Assembly (NCBI RefSeq): GCF_900099775.1
Contig: NZ_FMTM01000001.1
Span: forward strand, 1,178,001-1,242,000
Source of the DNA: Rhizobium mongolense subsp. loessense
Lineage (GTDB): Bacteria > Pseudomonadota > Alphaproteobacteria > Rhizobiales > Rhizobiaceae
Direction: 5' to 3'
DNA length: 64,000 nucleotides
The notes below the pieces were generated by a model. That model did not search any database and was not told where the DNA came from. It saw only the letters and a list, made by a program, of their open reading frames with translations. Shown piece after piece: positions 8,153-17,251 of the stretch (its first letter is position 1; each line of letters opens with the position of its first letter). Both the position numbers and the translations under genes were made by a program.

Positions 8153-9691
8153 ATGCCGCATAATCCGGTTCGTCGCGTTTTTCTCTGCGCTGCTTTCTGC
8201 GCCACGCTTGCCGGCCTTCCGGTGGCTCTTGCCGCCGGTTTTAATCTTCCGACGAAACGTGGCGATCTTTCCGATGCCGATTTGAAGCGCGTCGAGGCCG
8301 TGACGCGCCCGGCGAGTGATTTTTCCAAAGCCGAGCCATACGAGGCGATGCAGGCGGGTGCCGCCACATCGGTCGATCCGATTAGGCAGGATTCCTTTTC
8401 GCATATCTCGGCAAACATTCCCTTCGAGGCAGAGCAGAACTTCAAGCTCGGCAACGCACTCTTCAAGAAGCTCTGGGTTTCCGCGCCATCCTCGACACAG
8501 GCATCGGATGGCCTCGGACCGCTCTTCAATGCGCGCTCCTGCATGAGCTGCCACGTCAACGACGGACGCGGCAGGCCACCGGAAGGCGGCGTCAGCGCCA
8601 CATCGATGTTCTTTCGCCTTGGACGAGCAGCGGCGACACCGGAAGAAGGAGAGGCGATCGCAAATGCTAGCGCCGCCAATTTCCCAGACCCCACTTATGG
8701 TCATCAGCTGCAGGACCTTGCCGTGCCCGGTCTCGCCGCCGAAGGCAAGATGGCCATTCGCTATACGGAAAGGACCGTTACGCTTGTCGGCGGAGAAACT
8801 GTCTCATTGCGCGCGCCGACCTACGAAGTGAAGGATCTTGCCTACGGCCCGCTCGATCCGGCGACCACGATATCGCCGCGCGTCGCTCCGGCGATGATCG
8901 GGCTGGGCCTCATCGAAGCCATTCCAGCAGCCGACATCCTCGCGCATGCCGACCCGGACGACGAAGATGGTAACCGCATTTCAGGCAAGGCTGCCATCGT
9001 GCGCGATCATCGCACAGGCGCGGTCACCCTTGGCCGCTTCGGGTGGAAGGCACAGAATGCAACTGTGCGCGACCAGAGCGCTGCCGCTTTCTCCAGCGAC
9101 ATCGGCATATCGACGCCCGATCGTCCGGATGCACACGGGGATTGCACGCGGGCCGAGATAAAATGCCAAAAAATGCCGACCGGCGTTCAAAAGCGCCTGG
9201 GCAATGAAGAGGCGCCCGGGCCTATCCTCGATCTCGTGACCTTCTATTCTGCGAATCTAGCCGTACCGGCGCGGCGAAAGGCAAGCTTTCCCGGCACGCT
9301 GAGGGGCAAGGAACTTTTCTATCAGTCCGGCTGCATATCTTGCCACGTGCCCAAATTCGTCACGCGTCGGGATGCCGCCGAAAAAGCCCAGTCCTTTCAG
9401 CTTATCTGGCCTTATTCGGATTTCCTGCTGCACGATATGGGCGAAAGTCTTGCCGATGGCCAGCAAGTTGGCAACGCAAGCGGACGTGAATGGCGTACGC
9501 CCCCGCTATGGGGTATAGGACTGACCCGGACTGTCAGCGGACACAGCTTTTTCCTCCACGACGGCCGCGCCAGAAATCTCACCGAAGCGATCCTCTGGCA
9601 CGGCGGCGAAGCCGAGAAAGCCCGCGATGCGTTCTCCTCTCTGCCGAAGGACGATAGAGAGGCCCTGATCAGATTCCTGGAGTCCCTGTAA
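8153..9691 (+). CDS. di-haem oxidoreductase family protein (DUF1111, c-type cytochrome)
   Basis: 512 residues from the ATG at 8153; this start gives a clean signal peptide (VRRVFLCAAFCATLAGLPVALA), while the longer frame from 8000 would lie inside the imelysin gene. Two CxxCH haem c sites are seen, CMSCH near residue 130 and CISCH near residue 394, as in the di-haem thiol-oxidoreductase-like (DUF1111) family. Exported to the periplasm. Its position between two imelysin genes suggests electron transfer to or from iron during uptake. Stop and next start overlap as TAATG. Confidence 0.88.
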   Translation: MPHNPVRRVFLCAAFCATLAGLPVALAAGFNLPTKRGDLSDADLKRVEAVTRPASDFSKAEPYEAMQAGAATSVDPIRQDSFSHISANIPFEAEQNFKLGNALFKKLWVSAPSSTQASDGLGPLFNARSCMSCHVNDGRGRPPEGGVSATSMFFRLGRAAATPEEGEAIANASAANFPDPTYGHQLQDLAVPGLAAEGKMAIRYTERTVTLVGGETVSLRAPTYEVKDLAYGPLDPATTISPRVAPAMIGLGLIEAIPAADILAHADPDDEDGNRISGKAAIVRDHRTGAVTLGRFGWKAQNATVRDQSAAAFSSDIGISTPDRPDAHGDCTRAEIKCQKMPTGVQKRLGNEEAPGPILDLVTFYSANLAVPARRKASFPGTLRGKELFYQSGCISCHVPKFVTRRDAAEKAQSFQLIWPYSDFLLHDMGESLADGQQVGNASGREWRTPPLWGIGLTRTVSGHSFFLHDGRARNLTEAILWHGGEAEKARDAFSSLPKDDREALIRFLESL

Positions 9692-10785
9692 TGCGCCTTT
9701 GGCAACCTCTCCTGCTTTCATTCATGCTTGCGGCATCGGCAACTGCACAGACTGCGTCGACTGCGACGGGGCTGAACGAGGAAGCGGTGCCGGGCGTGAT
9801 GGCGCGCGCCGTCGACGAGGTGATCCGTCCCGGCTATCGCAACATGCAACAGTCTACGGCACGCTTGACGACGGCGATGAAGGACCTTTGCGACGGTGGC
9901 ACGCAGCAGACTTTGGACAAGGCCAAATCTGCTTTCGACGATACGATCCGCTATTGGTCGATCATCGAGATCGTGCAAACCGGCCCGGTGATGCACGACA
10001 ATCTCTTCGAACACATCCTCTTCTTCCCTGACCGAAAGGGCGTCGGTCTTAGACAGGTACAGGCACTGCTTGCCAAGGCCGACCCGAAGGATGCAACGGT
10101 CGACGCGATCGGGGAAAAGAGTGTCGCCTTGCAAGGTCTGACGGCGCTTGAATACGTACTTTACGGCGACGGCTCAGACGAGCTTCTCAAACAAAGGAAC
10201 GGGTTCCGCTGCCAATATGGCGCTGCTGTCGCGGGCAATATCCAGCGCGAGGCAGGCGAAGTCGTTGCGGCTTGGGAAAAGCCGGACGGCGTGCAGGCAA
10301 GCTGGAAACGTCCCGGTCCGCAAAGCGAAGATTTCATGGATAACAAGGAAGCGGTGACGGCGCTTCTCGGCATTCTTGTCCACGGCGTCGAAACCGTCCG
10401 CGATCAGCGGCTGGAGCTGTTTTACAAAGGTCGGGACACGACACCGCGCCCGCGCATGGCTATCTATTGGCGCTCGAAAAACACCTGGAAATCGATGACG
10501 GCAAACCTCGAGGGACTGCGCACGCTCTGGCAGAAGGCCGGAATGGCGGAACTCCTGCCTGCCGACAAGAAACCCGTTGCTGATGCAATCGAGGAGAACT
10601 TCAAGACCCTGCTTGATACCGCCCCGAAGCTCAATCCAGATATCGACGTGGCAACCAGTGATGCGGAGAAAGCCAAGCTCGACGCATTTCTGGCGACGAG
10701 CCGTGAATTGATCACCCGCATCAGCGACGAATATGGCGGCGCGATCGGCCTTTCGGCCGGCTTCTCCTTCTCCGACGGGGACTGA
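9691..10785 (+). CDS. second imelysin-family periplasmic protein
   Basis: 364 residues, ATG overlapping the previous stop. Signal peptide LLLSFMLAASATAQ. The imelysin core is recognisable (LQGLTALEYVLYGDGSDELL; YWRSKNTWKSMTANLEGL), but the GxHxxE motif of the first paralogue is replaced by GLTALEY, so the histidine ligand is missing. The pair is therefore probably not redundant: one complete-site and one His-less imelysin flank the di-haem cytochrome. Four bases separate its stop from the DUF1513 start. Confidence 0.85.
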   Translation: MRLWQPLLLSFMLAASATAQTASTATGLNEEAVPGVMARAVDEVIRPGYRNMQQSTARLTTAMKDLCDGGTQQTLDKAKSAFDDTIRYWSIIEIVQTGPVMHDNLFEHILFFPDRKGVGLRQVQALLAKADPKDATVDAIGEKSVALQGLTALEYVLYGDGSDELLKQRNGFRCQYGAAVAGNIQREAGEVVAAWEKPDGVQASWKRPGPQSEDFMDNKEAVTALLGILVHGVETVRDQRLELFYKGRDTTPRPRMAIYWRSKNTWKSMTANLEGLRTLWQKAGMAELLPADKKPVADAIEENFKTLLDTAPKLNPDIDVATSDAEKAKLDAFLATSRELITRISDEYGGAIGLSAGFSFSDGD

Positions 10786-10789
10786 GCCG

Positions 10790-11881
10790 ATGTGGCGGAG
10801 CGCCGCGATCGACCGGCGCAGTCTCGTCAAGGCAGCAGGCCTGAGCTTTCTCGCCGCATTGCAGCCGCGCGGGCTGCTGGCACTTGAGCGCGCGGATGCG
10901 GTTTATGCCTCGGGCATCCGCGCCGCCGACGGCTCCTTCGCGGTCGCGACCGTGACCGAACGCGGCGAAATCGTCGATCAGGTCGCCCTCCCCGCACGTG
11001 CCCATGGCATGGCTTTCAGCCCAAGCACCGGCAAGACCGTCGCCTTCGCTCGGCGTCCCGGCACCTATGCAATGATCTTCGATCCCTGGAACAGGGGTGA
11101 GCCGGTCGTTATAACCTCCGCCGAAGGCCGCCACTTCTACGGACATGGTACCTTTTCGCCGGATGGCCGGTTGCTTTATGCCAGTGAGAACGATTTTGAC
11201 GGCAATCGCGGCATGGTCGGTCTCTACGACGCGACAAACCGCTTCGCCCGCATCGGCGAGTTCCAGACCTATGGCATCGGCCCGCACGATATGATCGTCT
11301 CGGATGACGGCCGCTGTCTTGTCATCGCCAATGGCGGCATCGAGACCCATCCGGATTACGGCCGCACGAAGCTCAACCTCGGCAACATGCAGCCATCGCT
11401 GACGCTGATCGATGCGTCCAATGGCACGCTCGTCGAAAAACATGTGCTGCCGCGGCAATGGTCGCAGGTCTCGACCCGTCACGTCGATATCGACGCCAAT
11501 GGCCGCGTGTGGTTCGCATGCCAGTACGAGGGCCACCGTAACGACCTGCCGCCGCTCGTGGGCCACTTCGCCAAAGGCGAGGAACTAGCATTCGTCGATC
11601 TGCCGGAAAAAACGACCCGCCAGCTCGGCAACTATGTCGGCGCCATTGCCGTCAACCGCAAAGACGCCCTCGTCGGCGTGACGTCGCCGAAGGGTGCATC
11701 GGCGATCATCGACGCCAACTCCGGCAAGGTACTGGCCGAAGACATCATCCCCGACGCTGCCGGCATTGCGCCCGCCAGGCACGGATTTGCGATCTCGTCC
11801 TATGACGGCGAGTTCCTTGCGACGCGCAGCAATGTGGCATGGGATCAGCATATCGTCAGGATATCACGCGAGCGCGCTTGA
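10790..11881 (+). CDS. DUF1513 family protein with twin-arginine signal
   Basis: 363 residues from the ATG at 10790, chosen because it lies four bases after the previous stop and puts a Tat-type signal at the N-terminus (DRRSLVKAAGLSFLAAL). The body looks like a beta-propeller of the DUF1513 type, with repeated blocks such as HFYGHGTFSPDGRLLYASEND and PHDMIVSDDGRCLVIANGG. Tat export implies folding before secretion. It is the last gene of the imelysin/di-haem operon, an arrangement that recurs in proteobacteria. The function is not established; a role in periplasmic iron handling is inferred. Confidence 0.85.
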   Translation: MWRSAAIDRRSLVKAAGLSFLAALQPRGLLALERADAVYASGIRAADGSFAVATVTERGEIVDQVALPARAHGMAFSPSTGKTVAFARRPGTYAMIFDPWNRGEPVVITSAEGRHFYGHGTFSPDGRLLYASENDFDGNRGMVGLYDATNRFARIGEFQTYGIGPHDMIVSDDGRCLVIANGGIETHPDYGRTKLNLGNMQPSLTLIDASNGTLVEKHVLPRQWSQVSTRHVDIDANGRVWFACQYEGHRNDLPPLVGHFAKGEELAFVDLPEKTTRQLGNYVGAIAVNRKDALVGVTSPKGASAIIDANSGKVLAEDIIPDAAGIAPARHGFAISSYDGEFLATRSNVAWDQHIVRISRERA

Positions 11882-12014
11882 TCTTCAGCCGGTGCTTATG
11901 CTGCGGACCGTCTTTGCGGCACTCCGGCTCGATCGCATATCGGAACTGCTTGCCTTTCATCCTTGTCGAAACCGGCGCGCCGTGCCACTTTCGCGGTCGC
12001 AAGGGGACAACTGT

Positions 12015-12464
12015 ATGAGCGTTAGGAACAACGGCGACTTCCGCGAACGGATCCGTCAGAATTTTACCCGCCAGGCGGCGATGGAAACGATCGGCGCCGA
12101 GCTGACGCGCGTCGAGCACGGCGTGGTGGAGATCGAACTTCCCTTCGACGTCAAGCTCACGCAACAGCATGGCATTCTTCATGCCGGCATCATCTCGGCA
12201 GCTCTCGACAGCGCCTGCGGCTTTGCCGCCTACAGTGTCATCGACGCCAATGCCTCGATCCTGACGATCGAATTCAAGGTCAACCTGATGTCACCTGGCC
12301 GCGGCGAGCGATTCCTGTTTCGCGGCGAGATCACCAAGCCAGGCTCCAATATCATCGTCGCCGACGGGCGCGGCTATGCGATCGGCGACGGACCGGCCAA
12401 GCTGATCGCCTCCATGACGGGAACGATGATGGTCGTTCGCGGCAGAGAGGGAATTACGGGATGA
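12015..12464 (+). CDS. PaaI-type hotdog-fold thioesterase
   Basis: 149 residues from the ATG at 12015 (GGGGACA nearby upstream); the longer frame overlaps the DUF1513 gene. The hotdog-fold thioesterase signature is seen: LTQQHGILHAGIISAALDSACGFAA, with the HGxxxxG helix turn, then ILTIEFKVNLMSPGRGERFLFRGEI. Such proteins hydrolyse acyl-CoA or aryl-CoA thioesters; the substrate is unknown here. The last bases overlap the next gene as ATGA (12461-12464), so translation is coupled. Confidence 0.85.
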   Translation: MSVRNNGDFRERIRQNFTRQAAMETIGAELTRVEHGVVEIELPFDVKLTQQHGILHAGIISAALDSACGFAAYSVIDANASILTIEFKVNLMSPGRGERFLFRGEITKPGSNIIVADGRGYAIGDGPAKLIASMTGTMMVVRGREGITG

Positions 12465-13099
12465 AATTCGAACTGAAACCGGTCGCCGGCAAGTCCATCC
12501 TCTTCGTCATGGCGGCCGAAGCCGAATATGGCCCCTTCCTGCGCTCGCGTTTCGAACCGCTGATGACGGGCGTCGGTCCGGTCGAGGCGGCGGTCGCGAT
12601 GACGAAGACGCTTTCAAGGCTCGATCAGGTCGACGACCTGCCGCAGCTTGTCGTCTCGCTCGGCTCGGCAGGTTCCGCGACGCTGGAGCAGACAGAAGTC
12701 TATCAGGTTTCTTCCGTTTCATATCGCGACATGGATGCATCGCCGCTTGGATTCGAGAAGGGCCACACACCCTTCCTCGATCTTCCAGCGGTCATCGACC
12801 TGCCGCTCCGCATTCCCGGTATTCCAGAGGCCAGCCTTTCCACCGGTGGCAACGTCATTTCAGGGTCGGCCTACAGGAATATCGCTGCCGACATGGTGGA
12901 CATGGAAACATTCGCGATTTTGCGTGCCTGCCAAGGCTATCGGCTGCCGCTGATCGGCCTTCGTGGAATCTCCGACGGCGCTGAAGAACTGCAGCATATT
13001 TCCGGCTGGACAGAGTATCTGCACGTGATAGACCGCAAGCTCTCCTATGCCGTCGATAGCCTATTCACAGCGCTCGAGGATGGTGTTTTCTGGTTCTGA
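12461..13099 (+). CDS. 5'-methylthioadenosine/S-adenosylhomocysteine nucleosidase family protein
   Basis: 212 residues, start overlapping the thioesterase stop. Phosphorylase-superfamily nucleosidase that would cleave the glycosidic bond of MTA or SAH, returning adenine and a thioribose or ribosylhomocysteine. Visible elements: VMAAEAEYGPF at the N-terminus (catalytic-site Glu region), SLGSAGSA in the glycine-rich loop, DMVDMETFAILRAC (substrate-binding Glu) and GISDGAEEL (catalytic Asp). It is a little shorter than enteric MtnN. It may serve purine salvage next to guaA. Confidence 0.8.
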   Translation: MKFELKPVAGKSILFVMAAEAEYGPFLRSRFEPLMTGVGPVEAAVAMTKTLSRLDQVDDLPQLVVSLGSAGSATLEQTEVYQVSSVSYRDMDASPLGFEKGHTPFLDLPAVIDLPLRIPGIPEASLSTGGNVISGSAYRNIAADMVDMETFAILRACQGYRLPLIGLRGISDGAEELQHISGWTEYLHVIDRKLSYAVDSLFTALEDGVFWF

Positions 13100-13193
13100 A
13101 CCCCTCTAAAGCAGGGACAATCAGGACAATAAAATCCCGGCTCGGCCGATTTCCTGGATTGCCAGGACGGGTGCTTTTCATTAAAGGCTCGCC

Positions 13194-14756
13194 ATGACCC
13201 AGACAGCACATCCCGACAGCGTTCTCATCGTCGATTTCGGCAGCCAGGTGACCCAGCTGATCGCACGCCGCGTGCGCGAGGCGGGTGTGTACTGCGAGAT
13301 CGTTCCCTTCCAGTCCGCCGAAGAAGGCTTCAAGCGCCTTCAGCCGAAGGCCGTAATCCTGTCCGGCAGCCCGGCTTCGACGGTCGATGAAGGTTCGCCC
13401 CGCGCGCCGCAGATCATCTTTGACAGCGGCCTGCCGGTCTTCGGTATCTGCTACGGCCAACAGACGATGTGCATGCAGCTCGGCGGCAAGGTCGAGAGCG
13501 GCCATCACCGCGAATTCGGCCGCGCTTTCCTGGACGTCGACAAGGATTGCCCGCTGTTTGAAGGGCTGTGGTCGAAGGGTTCGCGCCATCAGGTCTGGAT
13601 GAGTCACGGCGACCGCGTCACGGCGCTGCCGGAAGGCTTCGAGGTCGTCGCGACCTCCTCCAACGCGCCATATGCCTTCATCGCCGACGAAAAGCGCAAA
13701 TATTACGGCGTGCAGTTCCATCCGGAAGTCGTGCATACCCCGGACGGCGCGAAGCTTATCGGCAACTTCATTCACAACATCGCCGGTATCAAGGGCGACT
13801 GGTCGATGTCGGCCTATCGTCAGAAGGCGGTCGAGCAAATCCGCCAGCAGGTCGGCAACAAGCGCGTCATTTGCGCGCTTTCCGGCGGCGTAGACAGCTC
13901 GGTGGCAGCTCTTCTAATTCATGAAGCCGTCGGCGACCAACTCACCTGCATCCTGGTCGATCATGGCCTGATGCGCAAAGACGAGGCAGCGAGCGTCGTC
14001 GCGATGTTCCGCGAGCATTACAATCTACACTTGCTGCATGTCGATGCCTCGGACAGGTTCATCGGCGAACTAGAAGGCGTCAGCGATCCGGAGACCAAGC
14101 GAAAGATCATCGGGCGCTTGTTCATCGAGACCTTCGAGGAAGAGGCCAAGAAGCTCGGCGGCGCCGATTTCCTGGGCCAGGGCACTCTCTATCCGGATGT
14201 GATCGAAAGCGTATCCTTCACCGGTGGCCCATCGGTTACCATCAAGTCGCACCACAATGTCGGCGGATTGCCGGAGCGCATGAACATGCAGCTCGTCGAG
14301 CCGCTGCGTGAGCTCTTCAAGGACGAAGTGCGCGCACTCGGCAAGGAGCTCGGCCTGCCCGATAGCTTCATCGGCCGCCATCCCTTCCCGGGCCCGGGGC
14401 TCGCAATTCGCTGCCCGGGCGGCATCACTCGCGAGAAGCTCGACATCCTGCGCGAAGCCGATGCCATCTATCTCGACGAAATCCGCAAAGCAGGTCTCTA
14501 TGATGCGATCTGGCAGGCCTTCGCGGTGCTGCTTCCGGTCCAGACCGTCGGCGTCATGGGCGACGGGCGCACATACGAATTCGTCTGCGCGCTTCGCGCC
14601 GTCACCTCGGTCGACGGCATGACGGCGGATTTCTATCACTATGACATGGAATTCCTCGGCCGCGCCGCCACCCGCATTATCAACGAAGTGCGCGGCATCA
14701 ACCGTGTGGTTTACGACGTGACTTCAAAGCCGCCTGGCACGATCGAGTGGGAATGA
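13194..14756 (+). CDS. guaA: GMP synthase (glutamine-hydrolysing)
   Basis: 520 residues, full length. Converts XMP to GMP with glutamine and ATP. N-terminal class I amidotransferase domain with nucleophile cysteine in [10 protein letters not shown] and the later VQFHPEVVH; central ATP pyrophosphatase P-loop [13 protein letters not shown]-terminal dimerisation domain ending [11 protein letters not shown]. The final codons and the stop form the left copy of a 14-base repeat that bounds the genomic island, so integration at this 3' end leaves the protein intact. Confidence 0.98.
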   Translation: MTQTAHPDSVLIVDFGSQVTQLIARRVREAGVYCEIVPFQSAEEGFKRLQPKAVILSGSPASTVDEGSPRAPQIIFDSGLPVFGICYGQQTMCMQLGGKVESGHHREFGRAFLDVDKDCPLFEGLWSKGSRHQVWMSHGDRVTALPEGFEVVATSSNAPYAFIADEKRKYYGVQFHPEVVHTPDGAKLIGNFIHNIAGIKGDWSMSAYRQKAVEQIRQQVGNKRVICALSGGVDSSVAALLIHEAVGDQLTCILVDHGLMRKDEAASVVAMFREHYNLHLLHVDASDRFIGELEGVSDPETKRKIIGRLFIETFEEEAKKLGGADFLGQGTLYPDVIESVSFTGGPSVTIKSHHNVGGLPERMNMQLVEPLRELFKDEVRALGKELGLPDSFIGRHPFPGPGLAIRCPGGITREKLDILREADAIYLDEIRKAGLYDAIWQAFAVLLPVQTVGVMGDGRTYEFVCALRAVTSVDGMTADFYHYDMEFLGRAATRIINEVRGINRVVYDVTSKPPGTIEWE

Positions 14757-14758
14757 TT
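14745..14758. repeat. left island boundary repeat (att) in the guaA 3' end
   Basis: GAGTGGGAATGATT covers the last Glu-Trp-Glu-stop codons of guaA plus two bases. It is identical to 40782-40795; flanking bases differ on both sides. Confidence 0.88.
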
Positions 14759-14871
14759 TTTACCCCTCCGACAGTATCCGTTTGCACGCTCAAATACGCT
14801 ATAACGCATTAAAATATCAGGATAATTGTGATGTCATCTATCGCCGTCTATCGAGGAGCAGCGCTCCGATT

Positions 14872-15149
14872 TGACGGTATAGCAGACGGTACGGGCCAAC
14901 TTGTTCGATCGTGAATTTCTCTATACCGTCACGGCTGAGAGAGCTGATGACGGTATTATTTTTGGTGTTAACAGGCTGATTCACAACGGGAATCCTGCTT
15001 CCTGCATCGCCTGCTTTTGCCTGACGGTATAATCGGCGCCTCTCCTCGGTTTTTTTAGACGGTTTGGAGGCACTCATGCTAACTGATACTGCGATTAAGG
15101 CGCTGAGATCACAGAAGAAATTGTACAAGGTAAGCGATCGTGACGGTAT
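14872..15149. repeat. five-copy TGACGGTAT array next to the integrase
   Basis: The nonamer TGACGGTAT occurs at 14872-14880, 14948-14956, 15022-15030 and 15141-15149, and in reverse orientation (ATACCGTCA) at 14923-14931. A near-copy, AGACGGTAC, lies at 14884-14892. Four copies fall in the 319-base gap between guaA and the integrase start; one is within the integrase gene. This arrangement is what integrase arm-type or excisionase sites look like. Together with the att repeat they fill this otherwise gene-free gap. Function inferred. Confidence 0.75.
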
Positions 15150-16332
15150 GTACGTCGTGGTGCAGCCGTCGGGGGCGATCGTGTTCCGGTACGACTATCG
15201 CCTCAACGGACGTCGCGAGACGCTGACGCTCGGCCGATACGGCCCAGATGGCCTCTCGCTTGCCAGGGCTCGCGAGAAGCTGATCGATGCGAAGCGGGTC
15301 ATTTCTGAGGGCCGGTCGCCTGCTCAAGAGAAGCAGCACGACAAGCGGCGGCTGAAGGAGGCGAAGCGGTTCGGCGAGTTCGGCGAGAAGTGGTTCCAGG
15401 AGTCGCGTATGGCGGACAGCACGCGCGCCATGCGGCGCTCGATCTACGAGCGCGACATCTTGCCAACGTTCCGAAACAGGCTTCTGACAGAGATCACGCC
15501 TGACGATCTCCGCATGATGTGCGGGAAAGTGAAAGAGCGCGGGGCTCCAGCCACGGCCGTCCATGTGCGGGATATCGTGAAGCTGATCTTCGCGTTCGCG
15601 ATCTTGCATGGCGAGAAGGTCGCGAATCCGGCGGACGAAGTTGGGCCCGCGTCAATTGCGACGTTCGTTCCCAAAGACCGTTCGCTGTCTCCTGCGGAGA
15701 TCCGCGTCATGCTCGGTCAGCTCGAGCATGTGCCGACGTTGCCGACTATACGGCTGGGAATGAAGCTCTTCCTCCTAACGATGGTCAGGAAAAGCGAGCT
15801 GCAAGACGCGACGTGGGATGAAGTCGATTTCGAGAACGCCGTCTGGTCGATACCCAAGGAGCGAATGAAGCGGTCGAAGGCGCACAACGTCTATCTGTCA
15901 CAGCAGGCCGTCGACATCTTCATCGCGCTGAAAACCTGCGCAGGCAATTCGCGCTACGTCCTTCCGTCGCGATATGATGCTGACGCGCCGATGTCGCGGG
16001 CGACGTTCAACCGGATTACGACCGCAGTCGTTGTCAGAGCAAAAAAGGAGGGGTTACCACTCGAACCCTTCACTGTTCACGATCTTCGACGCACAGGCTC
16101 GACCTTATTGAATGAGCTCGGCTTCAACAGTGACTGGATCGAGAAGTGCCTGGCGCACGAGGACGGCCGATCCTCGCGTGGTGTCTACAACAAGGCGGAG
16201 TACGAGCATCAGCGCCGGCATATGATGCAGGAGTGGTCTAATCTGGTGGACGCATGGGTCTTGGGGCGAAAGTATGTTCCGACTTTACTCCCGGCCACGA
16301 TGGAACTGCTTGAGCTCGAGCCTAGTGTTTGA
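15076..16332 (+). CDS. tyrosine recombinase, P4-type island integrase
   Basis: 418 residues from the ATG at 15076, preceded by GGAGG six bases upstream; a TTG at 15064 is less likely. N-terminal DUF4102-type arm-binding domain (MLTDTAIKALRSQKKLYKVSD ... YRLNGRRETLTLGRYG), central SAM-like core-binding domain, and C-terminal catalytic domain with Arg in MVRKSELQ (about 238), HDLRR (335-339), a later His in LAHEDG and Tyr in GVYNKAEY (about 371). The active site therefore looks complete. Its 3' end overlaps the convergent AlpA-like gene by 11 bases. It should cut and join the guaA-derived core site. Confidence 0.95.
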   Translation: MLTDTAIKALRSQKKLYKVSDRDGMYVVVQPSGAIVFRYDYRLNGRRETLTLGRYGPDGLSLARAREKLIDAKRVISEGRSPAQEKQHDKRRLKEAKRFGEFGEKWFQESRMADSTRAMRRSIYERDILPTFRNRLLTEITPDDLRMMCGKVKERGAPATAVHVRDIVKLIFAFAILHGEKVANPADEVGPASIATFVPKDRSLSPAEIRVMLGQLEHVPTLPTIRLGMKLFLLTMVRKSELQDATWDEVDFENAVWSIPKERMKRSKAHNVYLSQQAVDIFIALKTCAGNSRYVLPSRYDADAPMSRATFNRITTAVVVRAKKEGLPLEPFTVHDLRRTGSTLLNELGFNSDWIEKCLAHEDGRSSRGVYNKAEYEHQRRHMMQEWSNLVDAWVLGRKYVPTLLPATMELLELEPSV

Positions 16333-16591
16333 TGGGCCGCGAGCGGCGCAATCTCACATCCGGACTGGGAGCGCGCTTAACGGTGTTAGCCCGTGAGGCA
16401 TCGCGTCGAGTGTCGAGCCAGGCTTCGACCTCTGCCAAGTCCCAGACGACGCAGCGCGAGGTGAGATAGAAGCGCTGCGGGAATTCTCCTCGCTGCTCCA
16501 TCTCGTAGATCGTGCTGTCGGCAAGCGGCACGATCTCTCGTAGCTGCTGCCGGCGAATTGTCCTGCGGGCGACATGCTGCGCGGCGCTCAT
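16322..16591 (-). CDS. AlpA-family DNA-binding regulator / excisionase-like protein
   Basis: 89 residues. Start at 16591, preceded on its strand by GGAG seven bases away; a 60-codon upstream extension in frame is not supported by a ribosome site. The winged-helix AlpA/MerR-like signature is present: RRQQLREIVPLADSTIYEME then GEFPQRFYL and VVWDLAEVEAWLDTRR. AlpA-like proteins commonly activate or direct excision of P4-type islands. The convergent 11-base overlap with the integrase gene ties the two together and allows antisense interference. Confidence 0.88.
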   Translation of the reverse strand: MSAAQHVARRTIRRQQLREIVPLADSTIYEMEQRGEFPQRFYLTSRCVVWDLAEVEAWLDTRRDASRANTVKRAPSPDVRLRRSRPIKH

Positions 16592-16780
16592 TCCGTATCT
16601 CCACTTCTTTGCTCTTGTGGAGATAGAAGGCGATAGATCTGCCGCATTGAAGGCCCGGCGTGAACGTGTGCGGTAATATCGGGCTATAGCGTGCACATCG
16701 GCGGGGTTTTCTCGCCCTCGGAAGAGTATCAGGAGCGTCTTTCCGGCGGTTTCGCATAGCGCAAGGTGCATTCTTCGGAG

Positions 16781-17251
16781 TCATGGCTCCATGGAAAGCA
16801 TGTTGTTTGGAATCAGATTGACTTCAGTCGGCGCAGCGTGCGGCGGCAACGGCTGCGGTGTTCTCGTATATCTGGCCGCTGACGATCTTCCGTTGCGCAT
16901 CTCAAATCGCGCGAGGAAGTCGCTGTCGGCGATCCTCGCGGTCTCACGGTGGCGCAGACGGAAATGGCCCTCAACGAAGACTTGCGTACCGGCATCGGTA
17001 AATCGCGTGGTCTCGTAAGCGAGCAGTTCGTATTCTGAGAAGAGAAGTGCCGTCAGGCGTTGGTAGCCTTCGCGGCCTCTATGCTCGTAGCCAGCCCAGG
17101 GGATGGCGGCGCGCAGTTCGTCGTTGCACGCGCAGGAGACCACAAAGCGGAAATCCGGATGCGCGTAGGTGCCAAATGCGTCATCAAGATCGCCGCAATG
17201 TTGCGCGGCGAAGAAGCCCTTTGCGGCTGCGATGTTCGGCTTGTCGGACAT
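16781..17251 (-). CDS. SnoaL/NTF2-like protein with frameshifted C-terminus
   Basis: Start at 17251 (MSDKPNIAAAKGFFAAQHCG). An NTF2-like cone fold is suggested by HPDFRFVVSCACND, PWAGYEHRGREGY and VFVEGHFRLRHRETARIADSDFLARFEMRNG. After that glycine (about residue 121) the frame turns into low-quality sequence. Adding one A in the GGAAG at 16887-16891 restores KIVSGQIYENTAAVAAARCAD and a stop at 16824-16826, the expected family ending. So either a recent one-base deletion or a sequencing error. Written here as the uncorrected open frame. Function unknown; such domains bind small hydrophobic ligands. Confidence 0.7.
   Translation of the reverse strand: MSDKPNIAAAKGFFAAQHCGDLDDAFGTYAHPDFRFVVSCACNDELRAAIPWAGYEHRGREGYQRLTALLFSEYELLAYETTRFTDAGTQVFVEGHFRLRHRETARIADSDFLARFEMRNGRSSAARYTRTPQPLPPHAAPTEVNLIPNNMLSMEP

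Noticed and set aside
6886-8694. Very long reverse frame (602 codons) opposite the imelysin gene
   Set aside because: High-GC codon-phase shadow of the forward imelysin and di-haem genes; no recognisable domain.
14838-15077. Reverse 79-codon frame (MSASKPSKKTEERRRLY) divergent from the integrase
   Set aside because: No ribosome site before its ATG, and the frame is largely made of the TGACGGTAT repeats, which encode its repeated YRQ. It is more likely the att arm region.
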